A program made the translations under genes and the position numbers. DNA of 64,000 nt from Hermatobates lingyangjiaoensis (lineage: Eukaryota > Arthropoda > Insecta > Hemiptera > Hermatobatidae), in contig JAPFBL010000234.1 of NCBI GenBank assembly GCA_026182355.1, positions 372,001 to 436,000 on the forward strand, in the 5' to 3' direction. A model generated the notes under the pieces. It did not search any database and was not told where the DNA came from. It was given only the letters and a program-made list of their open reading frames with translations. Below, in pieces: positions 52,700 to 63,859 of the stretch. The stretch's first letter is position 1. Every line of letters begins with the position of its first letter.

Positions 52700-54540
52700 T
52701 AAAATAATGATTCTATATCATCATGGCAGTAGATCCCTATCAAACAGATTTAAATATATTTTCTAGATTTTAATAAATTTCCATAAAACTTGATTGAAAG
52801 CAATAAACGAAAGAAAAAAAGTATATTACTTCTTTGTTTATTAACACTTCAAAATTTATATTAATAAAAAAGAGAATATTGTTTTATGACCAATAGTTTT
52901 AGGGGGCTACCAAGAAAAAAGGAGTCCTTGTGTAAAAAAAAAGGTTGAGAATCACTAGATCAATGATTAAAACAGTTAAACTAAATGTTTATAACTACTT
53001 TTATAATCAATGAAATGATTTATTTATAAGCTATAATTTTGATAATATTTTTACAGAGAATATGTTATAACTTCATAATAGTAGTTATAAGAACTTAATG
53101 CATTTTAATATTATCGACGACTTAAATATTATGATTACTTATAGCGAAGTTAAGTGTAGGCTGCTCCAGAATTCTTCGATTGTTGTTGTGGTGGTTTTTT
53201 GATTGTAGCATAACGAGTGTTTATTGAAACATTTGCACACTGATAGATATATAAGTTTATAATATATAAATTACAATTTATAGATATAAATTTATGAATA
53301 GCAATAATAGCATAATTTTAATTGCTTTATTGATTAGTATTTTAAAATAAGAAGCTTAATTTGGTTACTTTTTGGTGATAAATGGTAAATTTACTTAAGA
53401 TGGATATTTGAAATTAATTGAATTTTAAATATTCAAACTGCCAACTACCCGCTTTCACACGAAACAATAACGTGAACCAATGAATACAAGCAAGTGAGGA
53501 AGTTTCTGTTTCATATTGTCTTTGAATTTCTCTTTTGAGTAAAGAACCGTTTGTGAGCAATAAACTTAGCTTTGAAATCCTTATTCAATCCACATTAATT
53601 TATTTTTGATTAGTTAGGTTAAGTAAACAAATTTGTAAAGCCGTTGTTTTTTCATAAACACAAAACACTGATGTTGGCTATTCACTTCAAATACCTACAG
53701 TTATAGGCTTTCTTCGCTACTGTTAAATATTTACAAATTCATATTCTTGTAGTCTTAATTTACTAATTTTTAAGTCTTAAGTTTCAGTTATGAGTGCCAG
53801 GTTAGTTTACATTGCTTCAAACTCAAGTTTGATGGAAGAAGAATATTTAAAGAGAAGCTAGCATTGTCAGTTTCTTAACGACACTGTTAGATTATCTTTG
53901 AGGATTTTTACTGTAAAAAACTTGAGTGAATTTTAAGGCTAGTAGCGATATGACTAATAATGTCAAAATATTTTTAATATGGCATTATGAAATATATTAA
54001 AGTAGGAATTTTTAAAAAATACTATTATTGTCAGTTTCACAAGTACATTCTTAGGTTATCTTTGAAGATTTCTACAATGAGAAACCTGAGAAACTTCGAA
54101 TTTCGTGAACATAAATAGTAGAGATCAGGATACTAATACCAGATGATCTTTAAAGCCTTACTTAAAGTAGGAATATTTAAAGAGGATTAATCACTGTCTT
54201 TTTGAAACTGACTACTAAACTACTAATCGTTTAGTAGTCACTACTGCATAGAGTACTAAACGACAATTAAACTTTACGACTACTAAATGTAAAGTTGAGG
54301 CTAATAATGCCAGATTACCTTACATTTATTACCATATTTACGGCATATTAAAGTAGGAATATTCAAAGACAACCTTACGTGTGGTCAAAAAGTCAGATAA
54401 TAATATTTTGAAGAAAAAACGATATGAACAATATACGTATATTTAAGTAACATAAACTAAAATATAAAATGAAACAAACGTAAATATTGTTAATTATTGT
54501 CTATTTCTCTCTATCAATCGCTGAAAGTGATCAACGATCA
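52700..54540. other. AT-rich DNA with one family T 3' end
   Basis: At 53138-53178, attacttatagcgaagttaa followed by gtgtaggctgctcc is a diverged T 3' end. Near 53830-54400 a motif of about 180 bp (attctt-gttatctttga, aggaatatttaaaga) recurs loosely three times. No gene. Confidence 0.45.
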
Positions 54541-54544
54541 TTGG

Positions 54545-55095
54545 GAAAATGGTCTCATGATTTCGTCACTCCATCAAACCATCACACCATGACCTTCTGT
54601 GGTGCAACTGGCATTAACTGGTGGGGATTGTTTGCGGACCAATAAATGTCATTATGCCTGTTCACGTGACCATTTACCTTGAAATTTTCCTTATCAGACC
54701 ATAATGTCAATTTTAGTATATCAGGATATTCTCGACCATGGTCAGAAAGGTTTGGCCAAACTCCAACCGTCGGTCATAATCATTGTCATGCAATCCTTGG
54801 CATAAAGTAGGGATATAAGATTTCAAACTTAAATCATTCTTCAGATTGTTTAGAATTGATCCTCTTTTTATTTTTGATTGGTGTTTCATATTTCGTGATG
54901 ATGTTGAAATCAATTGTCAATGTTGGTCCAATCTCATCAGACCAACCGGTTCTTGGTCTTTCTGACCAAGGTATGTCAATAACAGAACCTGTTTCAGCAA
55001 ATTTTCTATTTACTTTGACTACATACTTTCGTGTTTCAGTAAAACCAGGAAACTATGTTGAAAACTTGTGGACAGTTTCAGCAGTATTGTTATTG
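54545..55095 (-). pseudogene. Tc1/mariner-type transposase relic
   Basis: Minus-strand fragments in order: an N-terminal helix-turn-helix linker (ETGSV-D-PRSERPRT-like, about 55000-54940); GLHDNDYDRRLEFGQTFLTM (about 54800-54740); and WSDKENFKVNGHVNRHNDIY followed by WSANNPH...KVMV (about 54705-54590). The last is the hallmark region around the second catalytic Asp of insect DDE transposases (compare SDEA-F-LNGHVNRHN-RYW). Stops and frameshifts separate the pieces. Nothing functional remains. Confidence 0.85.
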
Positions 55096-55224
55096 TACTG
55101 AATATACAATCGTATAATAGCAACCTTTTACGACGTTGTTAACTTTTAGGTCGCATAGTCAGGGAATAATGCAAAGGCTATCCGAGATTTGTAAATAGTA
55201 AATGTTTATAAGGAAAAGCACTGA

Positions 55225-55228
<4 letters not shown>

Positions 55229-55290
<62 letters not shown>
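55229..55290. repeat. (AG)n microsatellite
   Basis: About 31 perfect AG dinucleotides. Confidence 0.97.
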
Positions 55291-55294
<4 letters not shown>

Positions 55295-55569
55295 GATTTC
55301 TATTGATATGACTATGGTATTCATATTAAAATTCATTAAGTCAACTAATATAAACTGTATCAGAAATTTACTTAAAATATAGTATTTCAATCAAATTTAG
55401 TAATGTTAATTTTAATTATTTGTTTTAAAACTCTACCATTTTATTTACTAAAGGTATGTGCTTAATATATTTCAAGGAACAAGATTACCTGTTGAATTAA
55501 TTGTTTACTCCTCTTTCTTCTTAGTGGTCTTTAAAAAACAATGAAATACAACCAACAACTATATGAGAA

Positions 55570-55740
55570 ATCTTATTTAGGCTGCTGAAACTGCTTACAA
55601 GTTCTCAACATAGTTTCGTGGTTCTACCGTAACACGAAAGTATGTAATTAAAGTAAATAGAACATTTGATGAAACAGGTTCTGTTGTTGACTTACCTCGG
55701 TCAGAAAGACCAAGAACGGGTTGATCTGATGAGAACTACT
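55570..55740 (+). pseudogene. inverted copy of the transposase N-terminal region
   Basis: Plus-strand copy of the segment present on the minus strand at about 54930-55095. In frame it reads VIKVNRTFDETGSVVDLPRS, then ERPRTG and a stop. The two copies form an inverted repeat of about 165 bp separated by 475 bp that include the AG microsatellite. Confidence 0.8.
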
Positions 55741-56364
55741 GTCCAGAACTACTGTCCGTCCAGAGCTACTATCCAGAGCTACTGTCCAGGGAATTATGGA
55801 TGAAACTCCAACAACATCATCATGAAATATGAAAAATCTTATTATATCTAAAAAAAAAGAAGGATATAAAAGACAGAACACATAAATTTAAAATTAAATT
55901 TGATATTTTACTTTCAAATATTCAAAAAAATAATATTAAACTAATTGATTATAACGGATCATATTGTTCTTTATTCCAAATGTTAGCTGACTTTTTGACC
56001 ACTCGTCAGTTTTAAAAGGACAATGCAAGGGTATCTTTAAAGATTTCTACTATAACAAACTTGAGTGACTCAATTCATAGTGAACTTAAAGTTTCAGTTT
56101 TGAGGTTGATAACAAGATTCATCTTTGGAAATCTTTATGACATTAATGAACTTTATTGGAGTAGAGATTTTAATCAGAGTGGCTTTGTCATTCTCAAAAC
56201 AGAATAAAATTTATGATTTGATGATACGATGTTAAAAAGAGTTTTCATTTTTGGCAAAACAAATTTAATTTTAAATTTATTTAATAAAAAATATTAAATT
56301 TGTAGTATTTATTAATATTTTCCAACTAATAAATTTTTAATATTTAATAAATATTAAATATTTG
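55741..56364. other. AT-rich DNA without recognised features
   Basis: A short direct repeat (actactgtcc and agctactgtccag) lies at 55735-55795. Otherwise nothing is supported. Confidence 0.45.
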
Positions 56365-56370
56365 TTGTAG

Positions 56371-56640
56371 GGTAAAAAGCTAATGAAATGTTCTCCACAT
56401 ATAAAAATTTAATGGTATAAACAACGCGTTTCGAACATGTAGTGTTCTTCCTCAGGCATTAACTAAAAAATACAATGTCACTCCCTAGTCAATGCCTCAG
56501 AAAGAACACTACATGTTCGAAACGCGTTGTTTATACCATTAAATTTTTATATGTGGAGACCATTTCATTAGCTTTTTAACTCTACAATGAGTAAATACCA
56601 GATAATAACTGATTGCACTACGTTAGAAGTAAATATTTGT
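56371..56640. mobile_element. Penelope-type inverted-repeat unit, family J (J1)
   Basis: Arms 56371-56457 and 56493-56579 are near-perfect complements (gctaatgaaatg, tccacatataaaaatttaat, ggtataaacaacgcgtttcg) with a 35-bp spacer. The tail gagtaaataccagataataa and actgattgcactacgtt continues to about 56640. The tail is shared with 19327-19460. There are no TA tracts directly at its ends. Confidence 0.8.
56423..56455 (-). ncRNA. hammerhead-like motif, family J (left arm)
   Basis: Minus strand: box CTGAGGA, extra A, stem II GAACA-CTACA-TGTTC, GAA, palindrome ACGCGT, T. Stem I is weak (one or two pairs). The right-arm box is mutated to CTCAGAA. Confidence 0.5.
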
Positions 56641-56644
56641 TAAA

Positions 56645-57690
56645 ATAATAATTTGGATTAGTAAAAAATGCAAAATGTACTGTTTCATTTCGGCATATTG
56701 TTTAAATATATTGCATATTATATTATTGCTGATTACTATTACAAATACGCACCAAATTATTTGCAATTAAAGATATATTTTTTCGGTGTAATAGAAAAGG
56801 TACCTCCTTTGAATGCTTTTTTCCATATTTAGTCACGATTTATACGTATATATGTCATGCTTTTAAAGCATGGAACAACTATGTTCCAATTCAAACATTA
56901 AATTGAAATTATTAATATTGAGAAAAAAAATCTTTAAATGCATATTTATTTTTGTCAGCTGTTTTTGATCCTAATAGATTTTTTTTTATAAAATAAACAT
57001 CAATAGATTGATTGTAATTTAATTGTTGTTTTCAGTGTCTGTCCTTATCTAAGTGTGCGGCAGTGTTAGCGAGTCGAGAAAAGCGTTTAAAACTTTGAAA
57101 CAGTTAATTAGAACTTCTTAATTAATTATTGAGTTAATTAAAACTTGACAACTTTAATGATTTCCAATAACGCTTTAAATTATTATTATTATCTACTTAA
57201 CTGTTTTGTTTGGAAGTTAAAAAAAAAACAAAAAAATTTTGAAACTATTATTTTAAATAGAACTTGCTATAATTCCAAATAACATTTTTAATTTATCTTT
57301 AATGACATACATGGAATTTCATTTAAGATAATTAGTCAAAATCTATTTTTAATTTCTTTGGAATAAGTGGAATGCTTTATTTATCTAAGTAGATTTTATA
57401 TCTCTGGCCCAAACTTCACTGCAAAGGTTTTGAGGATCTACTGTTCTCACATTAAACCAGTGATTTAACAAGTGCTTTAGTCTATTTGGTCAAGTTTTAG
57501 TCTATAAACATACTATCTGGACCTTTTCCTGGTTATGATTTATGTAGTACCTCATCATTTACTTCCCAAGGTTGGTCGGGAGGCAGAGAACAACTCCATC
57601 ACACATACTGACACTATGTGTATTTGTCATCAAATGCATATATCATATATGTATATATCAAATATAAAATATCATATACCAAATACATAT
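56645..57690. other. AT-rich DNA without recognised features
   Basis: Low-complexity catatat words at 57630-57700 precede the next Penelope unit. No gene. Confidence 0.45.
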
Positions 57691-57990
57691 ATCATCAAAT
57701 CGCAATATGAAATGAAAAAAAAAAGACTAAGTTCTTTCAACCACAATAAGCAGTCTTAGTCAGAGTTAAAAATCCAAATTAAACACAAGATGCAGAAACA
57801 CCATGGTGAGGGGTTTAACGGAGTGGGAAGGAAGAGTATTTTAAAAGGGTGCGAAATGCAGGAAAGGACAATAATCGACATGACTAAGACCGCTTGTTGT
57901 GGTTGAAAGATATTAGGCTTTTTTTTCCTTTTCATATTGTGGTTTGATCATTGATTGTTATTTCACGTGGTTATGTGAAATCTTGTTATA
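57690..57990. mobile_element. Penelope-type unit, family A, old copy (A8)
   Basis: Left arm 57690-57860 (cgcaatatgaaatg, actaagttctttcaaccaca, gatgcagaaacaccatggtg, gagtgggaaggaagagt) and right arm 57885-57985 (gactaagaccgcttgttgtg, gttgaaagatatta, tggtttgatcattgattg, ttatgtgaaat). Many substitutions; the ribozyme boxes are damaged. Confidence 0.75.
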
Positions 57991-57994
57991 TACT

Positions 57995-58430
57995 TAGATG
58001 TAGTATTCACGATGTTATTCTATCTTGACCACACTGTTCATATATTTGTTGGCCTTATAATTATTCTAGAAAATTGTGGAAATGTTAGCCTTGACCAATA
58101 TCTCTACAATCCTCTAGGATGGTTAGAGAATTACATGATCGAAATTTCAAAATAGCTTGTTAAATTTATATGTTTTAGTTTTGGTCAGGTTTAAATAAAC
58201 TTCCTTTGCCAATATTCGACTTACGAGTACATTTACGTTATTTTCAAAGCTGGGAGTTTAAATTATCTGTTTTGTCTCATTTTTTATTTGTGGTGATGCT
58301 AATATAGCTTAATTTTTTTCATAACTATTTGAACTGCTACACTTCATTTAATGCACTAGATTTTGTCTAATTGAGGCTGCAGTGCATTGTTAAAGCTTCA
58401 CCAAAATCCTCAGTATATTAATTCAACAAA
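57995..58430. other. AT-rich DNA without recognised features
   Basis: Nothing supported. Confidence 0.45.
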
Positions 58431-58431
58431 T

Positions 58432-58745
58432 ATATATATATGTAATATATAAACATAACTAAAAAAAACTTCATATAAAGAACGAGAACACTTACTGGAT
58501 CAATATTTTGAACGGAAGTTCGTCATCAAGAAGAGAATAGAGGGAAAGAAGAAGAGGTAAGTGCTTTCAAGATTGTAGGTTGAAGACGCTCCACCCTTTA
58601 ACGTGGGGAGATACCTCTCACTTCGTCCTCTCTTCTAGACTTCTCCTGATGACGAACAACAGTTCAAAATATTAAATTTAGTAAGTGTGCATTATATCTT
58701 TTCTCTGTGTCGTGTTTTGTGTATTTTAAAGCTTTATATATATAT
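58432..58745. mobile_element. Penelope-type inverted-repeat unit, family H (H2)
   Basis: Left arm 58443-58550 (aagaacgagaacacttactg, tattttgaacggaagttcgt) and right arm 58630-58740 (ttctcctgatgacgaac, agttcaaaatatta, gtaagtgtgcattatatct), with (TA)n remnants at both ends. Stem II differs between arms (GAACTTCCGTTC, GAACAACAGTTC) but stays paired, and the left box is TTGATGA. The spacer includes cgctccaccctttaacgtgg. Confidence 0.75.
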
Positions 58746-58749
58746 AAAT

Positions 58750-58960
58750 TGATTGTAGACTCTAAACATTCAGTTTTTTGTATTGAACCTTACTTTCTAG
58801 GTTAGTCATTTATGCTTGTGTTTCATTTACAGTGACCAAATCTTCAAAAAAAATTTGATTTTCAGCTTCATTCCGTGACGAGTAAAGTCCAAAACCAGGC
58901 AGTTGCAAAGAGCAACACGCTATACCAGACAGTTTATATTAATTATGATTTCAATCCAAG
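58750..58960. other. AT-rich spacer
   Basis: Nothing recognised. Confidence 0.4.
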
Positions 58961-58964
58961 AATC

Positions 58965-59055
58965 TCCAATAGTCTCTGTACCAGTGTGCTTTGTTTCCCT
59001 CTCTTATCTCTTCTGAAGACGGTTCAAACCAAAAATTAGAAACTATAAGTTTATT
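58965..59055 (+). mobile_element. Penelope-type arm fragment, family C (C5)
   Basis: Matches the C3 right arm: ctctgtaccagtgtgc, tccctctcttatctcttctg, aagacggttcaaaccaaaaa, ttagaaactataagttta. Degraded. Confidence 0.7.
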
Positions 59056-59059
59056 TTCT

Positions 59060-60300
59060 ACATAAAAGAATATTTCTTAACATAACATAAAGAAACCTGT
59101 ATGATACTAATATAGAACTAAGCAAGGATTAAGCTAGATTTGTAGTTGTTATATATTGGTTTTGTTTAAGCAGGATAAATAGTAATTGAAGTGTATATTT
59201 ACAATAGAATTGTTATAAATTAGAATTGAAGTTATAGTTTTGAAGGTGAAAGTTTGTTTTTGAATTAATAAGATAGGAGGCCATTTGAAAATTAAGCCCA
59301 ATTTTGAAAGTCTTATATGAAAGGATCTAGGAGTTGGAATATGAATTGCAATATAAATTTTGCCAACTGGGAGAGATATGGTGTTTCTTATGAGTTCTCT
59401 TTGCAGGCGATGTCAATCAATATAGAGGGCGCTGTGAGGGAATCTCATTTCTCCTTTCCTTTCATTCATCACTGTCTACCCCCCACTCCTATTCCCACCT
59501 TGATGTATGCTTCTCTTTCAAGACCTCTCAAATTGTTCTCCACCTCTTTCCCACTGGCTCACTCTATTCCTCCTTCCATCCTTATTCTTCTTCCATTTAT
59601 ATACCAAACAACTTGTTAAGTAATATTTGTTTTAACTTAATGAATATTTCCTCTATTTACTTTTAAATCGATTTCCTTTAAAGGGGGAAGCAACCCCTTT
59701 CACAGTCAACTCCATTATTACAACCCTCTTATTAATTTCTCTTTCAAACTTATGTTTCTTTAATTAATATAACTTATGAATAATTTTTAATAAGTACTAA
59801 ATAGTATTTTCACTCCTTCTCCAATAATACAAGAAAATACTATTTTATTTTAAAAACATGATAATATTAATATAACTAAAAGTTTTAAGCCATTTGTACT
59901 GTTCCACTAATGAACGATTTCATTGATTATAATTGAATCTTTAAACTTTTCCTATATTATTAATTATTAATCTACTTTCCCTTCATAGAAACTTATACCA
60001 TTATTTCTATAATTTTATAACAGTAATTTTAAGAAATATTTATATGTTTTTTAAAAATTTAGAGACACAAACATGGAATATATTTATATATACGATAAAA
60101 TAAAGAAAAGAGCGCCCAAGTTACAAATAACTCACTTCTCTCTTTCGACATCAGTCAAAAGAGGGATTATTAATTAATATTAATAATAATTAATTATTGT
60201 TAATATTAATTTTATCAAGGAGAAGTAAGGTCTATGTAACTTTATATGCGTTCTTTTCTTTGTATTATCATATTGTTTGTATGGTAAATATATACATCAC
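59060..60300. other. AT-rich DNA; a Penelope-like remnant at 60.07-60.27 kb
   Basis: A frame at 59317-59619 contains a pyrimidine-rich half and is not recognised. At 60070-60270, gcgcccaagttacaaataac and ttctctctttcgacatcagt followed by a loose inverted partner (gagaagtaaggt, tgtaactttatatgcgttct) look like another decayed dyad. Confidence 0.4.
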
Positions 60301-60305
<5 letters not shown>

Positions 60306-60359
<54 letters not shown>

Positions 60360-60438
60360 TTTGATCCTGGAAAATTGACCGAATCCCGATTACATTATAC
60401 ACCTATTCTATCCAACAGTTGATATATTATTGAATTTG

Positions 60439-60471
<33 letters not shown>
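60306..60471 (+). mobile_element. family D end fragment between TA tracts
   Basis: 60356-60440 matches the outer 85 bp and tail of the family D right end (gatcctggaaaattgaccga, atcccgattacattatacac, tgatatattattgaattt), with TA tracts of about 48 and 30 bp on its two sides. Confidence 0.8.
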
Positions 60472-60474
<3 letters not shown>

Positions 60475-60598
60475 ATGACTGACATGACTGATATATAATT
60501 ATATAAAACGTTGACTGACTTCGTCAGAGTCAAAAACCCAACTGTTTATATATATATATATATATCGTTTATATATATAATATGTTATATATATATAT
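60475..60598. mobile_element. family A fragment (A9)
   Basis: Only gacttcgtcagagtcaaaaa and cccaactg of the A left arm remain, bounded by tatata sequence. Confidence 0.55.
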
Positions 60599-60935
60599 TT
60601 CACTGGCTACTTTGTGACGAAATGACAAGGTAAACTTAAATCAGTAAACCTTGGTTTTGTTGTCCTTTTTTTGGACTCTACTCAATTTTCAAAAAATCGA
60701 AGAGTTAGCTTAAAACATTAGTTCATACATTGCAGTAATTTTCTTTGGACATTGAGGCATGTTATCTGCTTTTATATACTATATAATTTATAATTTATAT
60801 AATATGATATTATTATTTAGTTGTGCTTATTGCTATTAGTTCTGCGGTTACTTTGAAGTACAAGTCTGTATTTTGTAAAATATTTTTGTTAAATTAACTA
60901 ATCTTTATAAATAAAATAATGATTTTGTCTGTACA

Positions 60936-62265
60936 TTGCTTAGAACTGACTCATTTCAAGTTTTCTTTACGTTTCATACATTGGAGAAACCGAATCCACC
61001 CTTAGAAAAATTTTTGTCGGTTTGTCGGTTTGTCGGTTTGTCTGTTTGTCCGCAAAACTTTGTCACAGGTAAACTCAGCTACCATAAGACATATAAAGCT
61101 GAAACTTTTAGAGTAGATTTGTGTAGGTCTAACTTAAAATATAGGCTCTGAATTGATTGGAAATTCAACGTAGAAGTGAAGTTATGGACGTTTAACGCAA
61201 AAATGTTTGACACAAGTAAACTCAGCCACCATAAGACATAGCGAGCTGAAACATTGACACTGGATTTGTGTGTGCCTAACTTAAAATATGGGCTCTAAAT
61301 AGATTATTAATTCAGTACAAAAGCGAAGTTATGGGGCTTTTAGCTGTATTTTCCTAACTTCACAGACAAGATTGTTTTGAAAATACACAGGTGTGGCAAG
61401 TAGGTATTGTTAGTTGATTTTAATTTCAATTGAGCATATGAATATATTGCGTATTTGACATCATTGAAAAGATATTTCACAGAGTTGAGGCTGTACTATC
61501 TGTTCAAAATAAATAGTTTTGTAAATGAGCAATTCTCAACCCTTAATATGAATAGGCAGGAAAAATCAACCAACAAGTTCTTACGCTATATCAAGCCGAG
61601 GAAGGAACTTCAAGTCAGTAAAGAGAGAGATTAGTGATGAGGAAGCAGTTCATTGTCTATCTGAATTTCTTGACTCTGAATTCTTTCTCCTGGATAGCCT
61701 GCTCATGAGTAAAAACTTAAAGTAGGAGCACCAATCATGCTGCAATTTAGTAGCAGTAACAAATTTCATGTTACGAAACATGAGTGTCCCAAAACTGTGC
61801 AATGGGACACTATCTGAGTTCGTGCTCTGCACAGATATGCCACAGAGGTGGACATTATGACTGTGTGTGGTATTAGGGAGTCTGTGTGCATACCACGCAT
61901 ACCATTGATTCTGAGCCACTATCCGTTTCCGTTGAAACGATTGCAAAGTGCAATCAGAGTCTATTTCGCATTGACGTTAACAAAGTCGCAAGGGGAAACT
62001 TTATCTAATGCAGGAATTAAAGTTAGCAAGACCAAGTTTTTCTCACATGGTCAACTGTACTTTACTTGCTCAAGAGGCAGAGGTTCCAACTGTTTGTTCT
62101 TCCAAGAACCTGAAGGATAGAGAGCTAATGTAGTATATACTGAGGCATTTGTTTAACATTGTACTATTTATGATATTTTCTACTGTTCTATAATTTTTCA
62201 TGAGATTTTGGAATACCAAAAATGACGGAACTTTTGATTCCGTCAAAGACGGGTACGTTTGCTAT
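60936..62265 (+). mobile_element. Helitron copy 1, 3' part
   Basis: Collinear with 62662-63859: tcatttcaagttttctttac, cataagacatataaagctga, gatttgtgtaggtctaactt, then helicase sequence and the terminal hairpin. The 5' stretch includes a four-fold gtttgtcg repeat (61016-61050). It ends ccgtcaaagacgggtacgtt then CTAT instead of CTAG, so the terminal base is mutated. Confidence 0.85.
61500..62150 (+). pseudogene. Helitron Pif1-like helicase, C-terminal relic (copy 1)
   Basis: The clearest frame (61848-62120) reads IPRIPLILSHYPFPLKRLQS, then FALTLTKSQGETL (motif VI) and FSHGQLYFTCSRGRGSNCLF. Further upstream, in other frames, are RYIKPRKELQVS and FVTATKLQHD-like pieces. Several frameshifts and stops. 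Confidence 0.85.
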
Positions 62266-62329
62266 GTATTATATATAACTGTAAACTTTTTTTTAATTAA
62301 TTATTTGCTTAATAAAAACACTGGTAATA

Positions 62330-62660
62330 ATGTAAGGTATGGGACCAGAGTAGCCCAGTGGCTTGCGTGATCGCCGATGACAGTAGTGCAAATGTAGTAT
62401 AAATAAATGTAACAAACAAATATCTTTTTGAATTTAAAATGTGAATAATATCAAAAATGGTAATAAAGTAAAGGGATCTAGCCAGGGTAACCAGTAGCTT
62501 GCTCGCTCGCCGATGACAGTAGTGCAAATGTATTATAAATAAAACATTAAAATTTTTTTTTTTTTTAATTTAATATTTGCGTAATATAAACACTGGTAAT
62601 AAAGTAAGGTATGGAACCAGAGTAGCCCAGTGGCTTGCGTGCTGGCTGTTGACTGGGAGC
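62330..62660 (+). repeat. three tRNA-like repeats (SINE-like)
   Basis: Three direct copies (62340-62425, 62472-62545, 62605-62660) share cagagtagcccagtggcttg (or a close variant), and two share tcgccgatgacagtagtgc. The stretch TAGCCCAGTGG fits the RNA polymerase III A-box pattern TRGYNNARNNG. A B box was not found, so origin from a tRNA-derived SINE is only a suggestion. Confidence 0.45.
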
Positions 62661-62661
62661 A

Positions 62662-63859
62662 CGTTAATTAGAACTAACTCATTTCAAGTTTTCTTTACGT
62701 TTCATACTTTACAGTAGCCACATGTACCCTTAGAATAATTTCTGTCTTTCGGTTTGTCCACAAAATATTGCCACGATAAGACATATAAAACTGAAACATT
62801 GATTGTAGATTTGTGTATGTCTAACTTAAAATCTAATCTTTGGATGGATGGAATATTCAATGATGCAGCGAAGTTATGAACTTTTAAGTCGTGTTTGTTT
62901 AAACACACACATATTTATTTTGAAAATATACAGGGGTAGCAATTAGGTATTGTTAGTTGACTTTAATTTCATTTGCGTACATGAATATTTGTTTATAGCA
63001 AAATGCTAATATATGAATATTATTCTTATTTGAGCCCATTGACAAGGTGTTTCCCAGAGTTCAAGATGTACTATCTATTCAGAATAAATGGCTTTCTGAA
63101 CGAGCAATGCTCAAGTCTTACTAATGAACATGGAGGAAAAATCAGCAAACATGTTCTTACGCTATATCAACCCGAAGATAGAACTTATAAGTCAGTAAAG
63201 AGAGTGATTAGTAATGAGGAAGTAGTTTATTATCTAACTGAATTTTTTGACTCCGTGACTGCTCTTGGACTGCCTGCTCATGAGTAAAAACTTCAAGTAG
63301 GAGCATCATCATGCTGTGATTTAGTATCAGTAACAAATTTCATGTTACGCAACTTGAGTGCCCCGGGAAATGTGAAACTCGGAGTTTGTGCTCTGCACAG
63401 ATGTGCCGTAGAGGTCGCCATCATGACTGGGTGTGGAATGTGGAGTCTGTGTGTATACCACCCATACCATTGATTCCGAGCCACTGTCTGTTTCCGTTGA
63501 AATGATTGCAAAGTCCTGTCAGAGTTTATTTCGCAATGTCGTTAACTAAGTCGCAAAGGGAGACTTTATCTAATGCAGGAATTCAAGTTAGCGAGACCAA
63601 GTTTTTCTCACATGGTCAACTATAGTTTACTTGCTCAAGAGTCAGAGGTTCCAACTGTTTGTTCTTCCGTGAACCTGAAGGACAGACAGCTAATGTGGTG
63701 TATACAGAGGCATTTGTTTAACATTGTACCAATAATGGTATTTTCTACTATTCTATAATTTCTAATTATATTATTAGTATAATAATACTATAATTGATAT
63801 TTTGGAATAACAAGTATAATAGAATTTTCGATTCCGTCAAAGACGGGTACGTTTGCTAG
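62662..63859 (+). mobile_element. Helitron copy 2, 3' part
   Basis: Direct repeat of copy 1. It ends with hairpin CCGTC-AAA-GACGG (63834-63846), spacer gtacgtttg, then CTAG (63856-63859) and T, a textbook Helitron 3' terminus. The 5' end (TC) is not identifiable. Confidence 0.88.
63050..63720 (+). pseudogene. Helitron Pif1-like helicase, C-terminal relic (copy 2)
   Basis: Opens with a clean frame (63003-63287) containing LTLYQPEDRTYKSVKRVISN and EEVVYYLTEFFDSV. It then breaks into pieces equivalent to copy 1 (TNFMLRNLS, FSHMVNYS). Same domain region as copy 1, with different frameshifts. Confidence 0.85.

Noticed and set aside
59317..59619. 100-residue frame at 59.3 kb as a gene
   Set aside because: Its second half is pyrimidine-rich low-complexity sequence giving Pro/Leu/Ser/Thr runs; no domain or splice context supports it.
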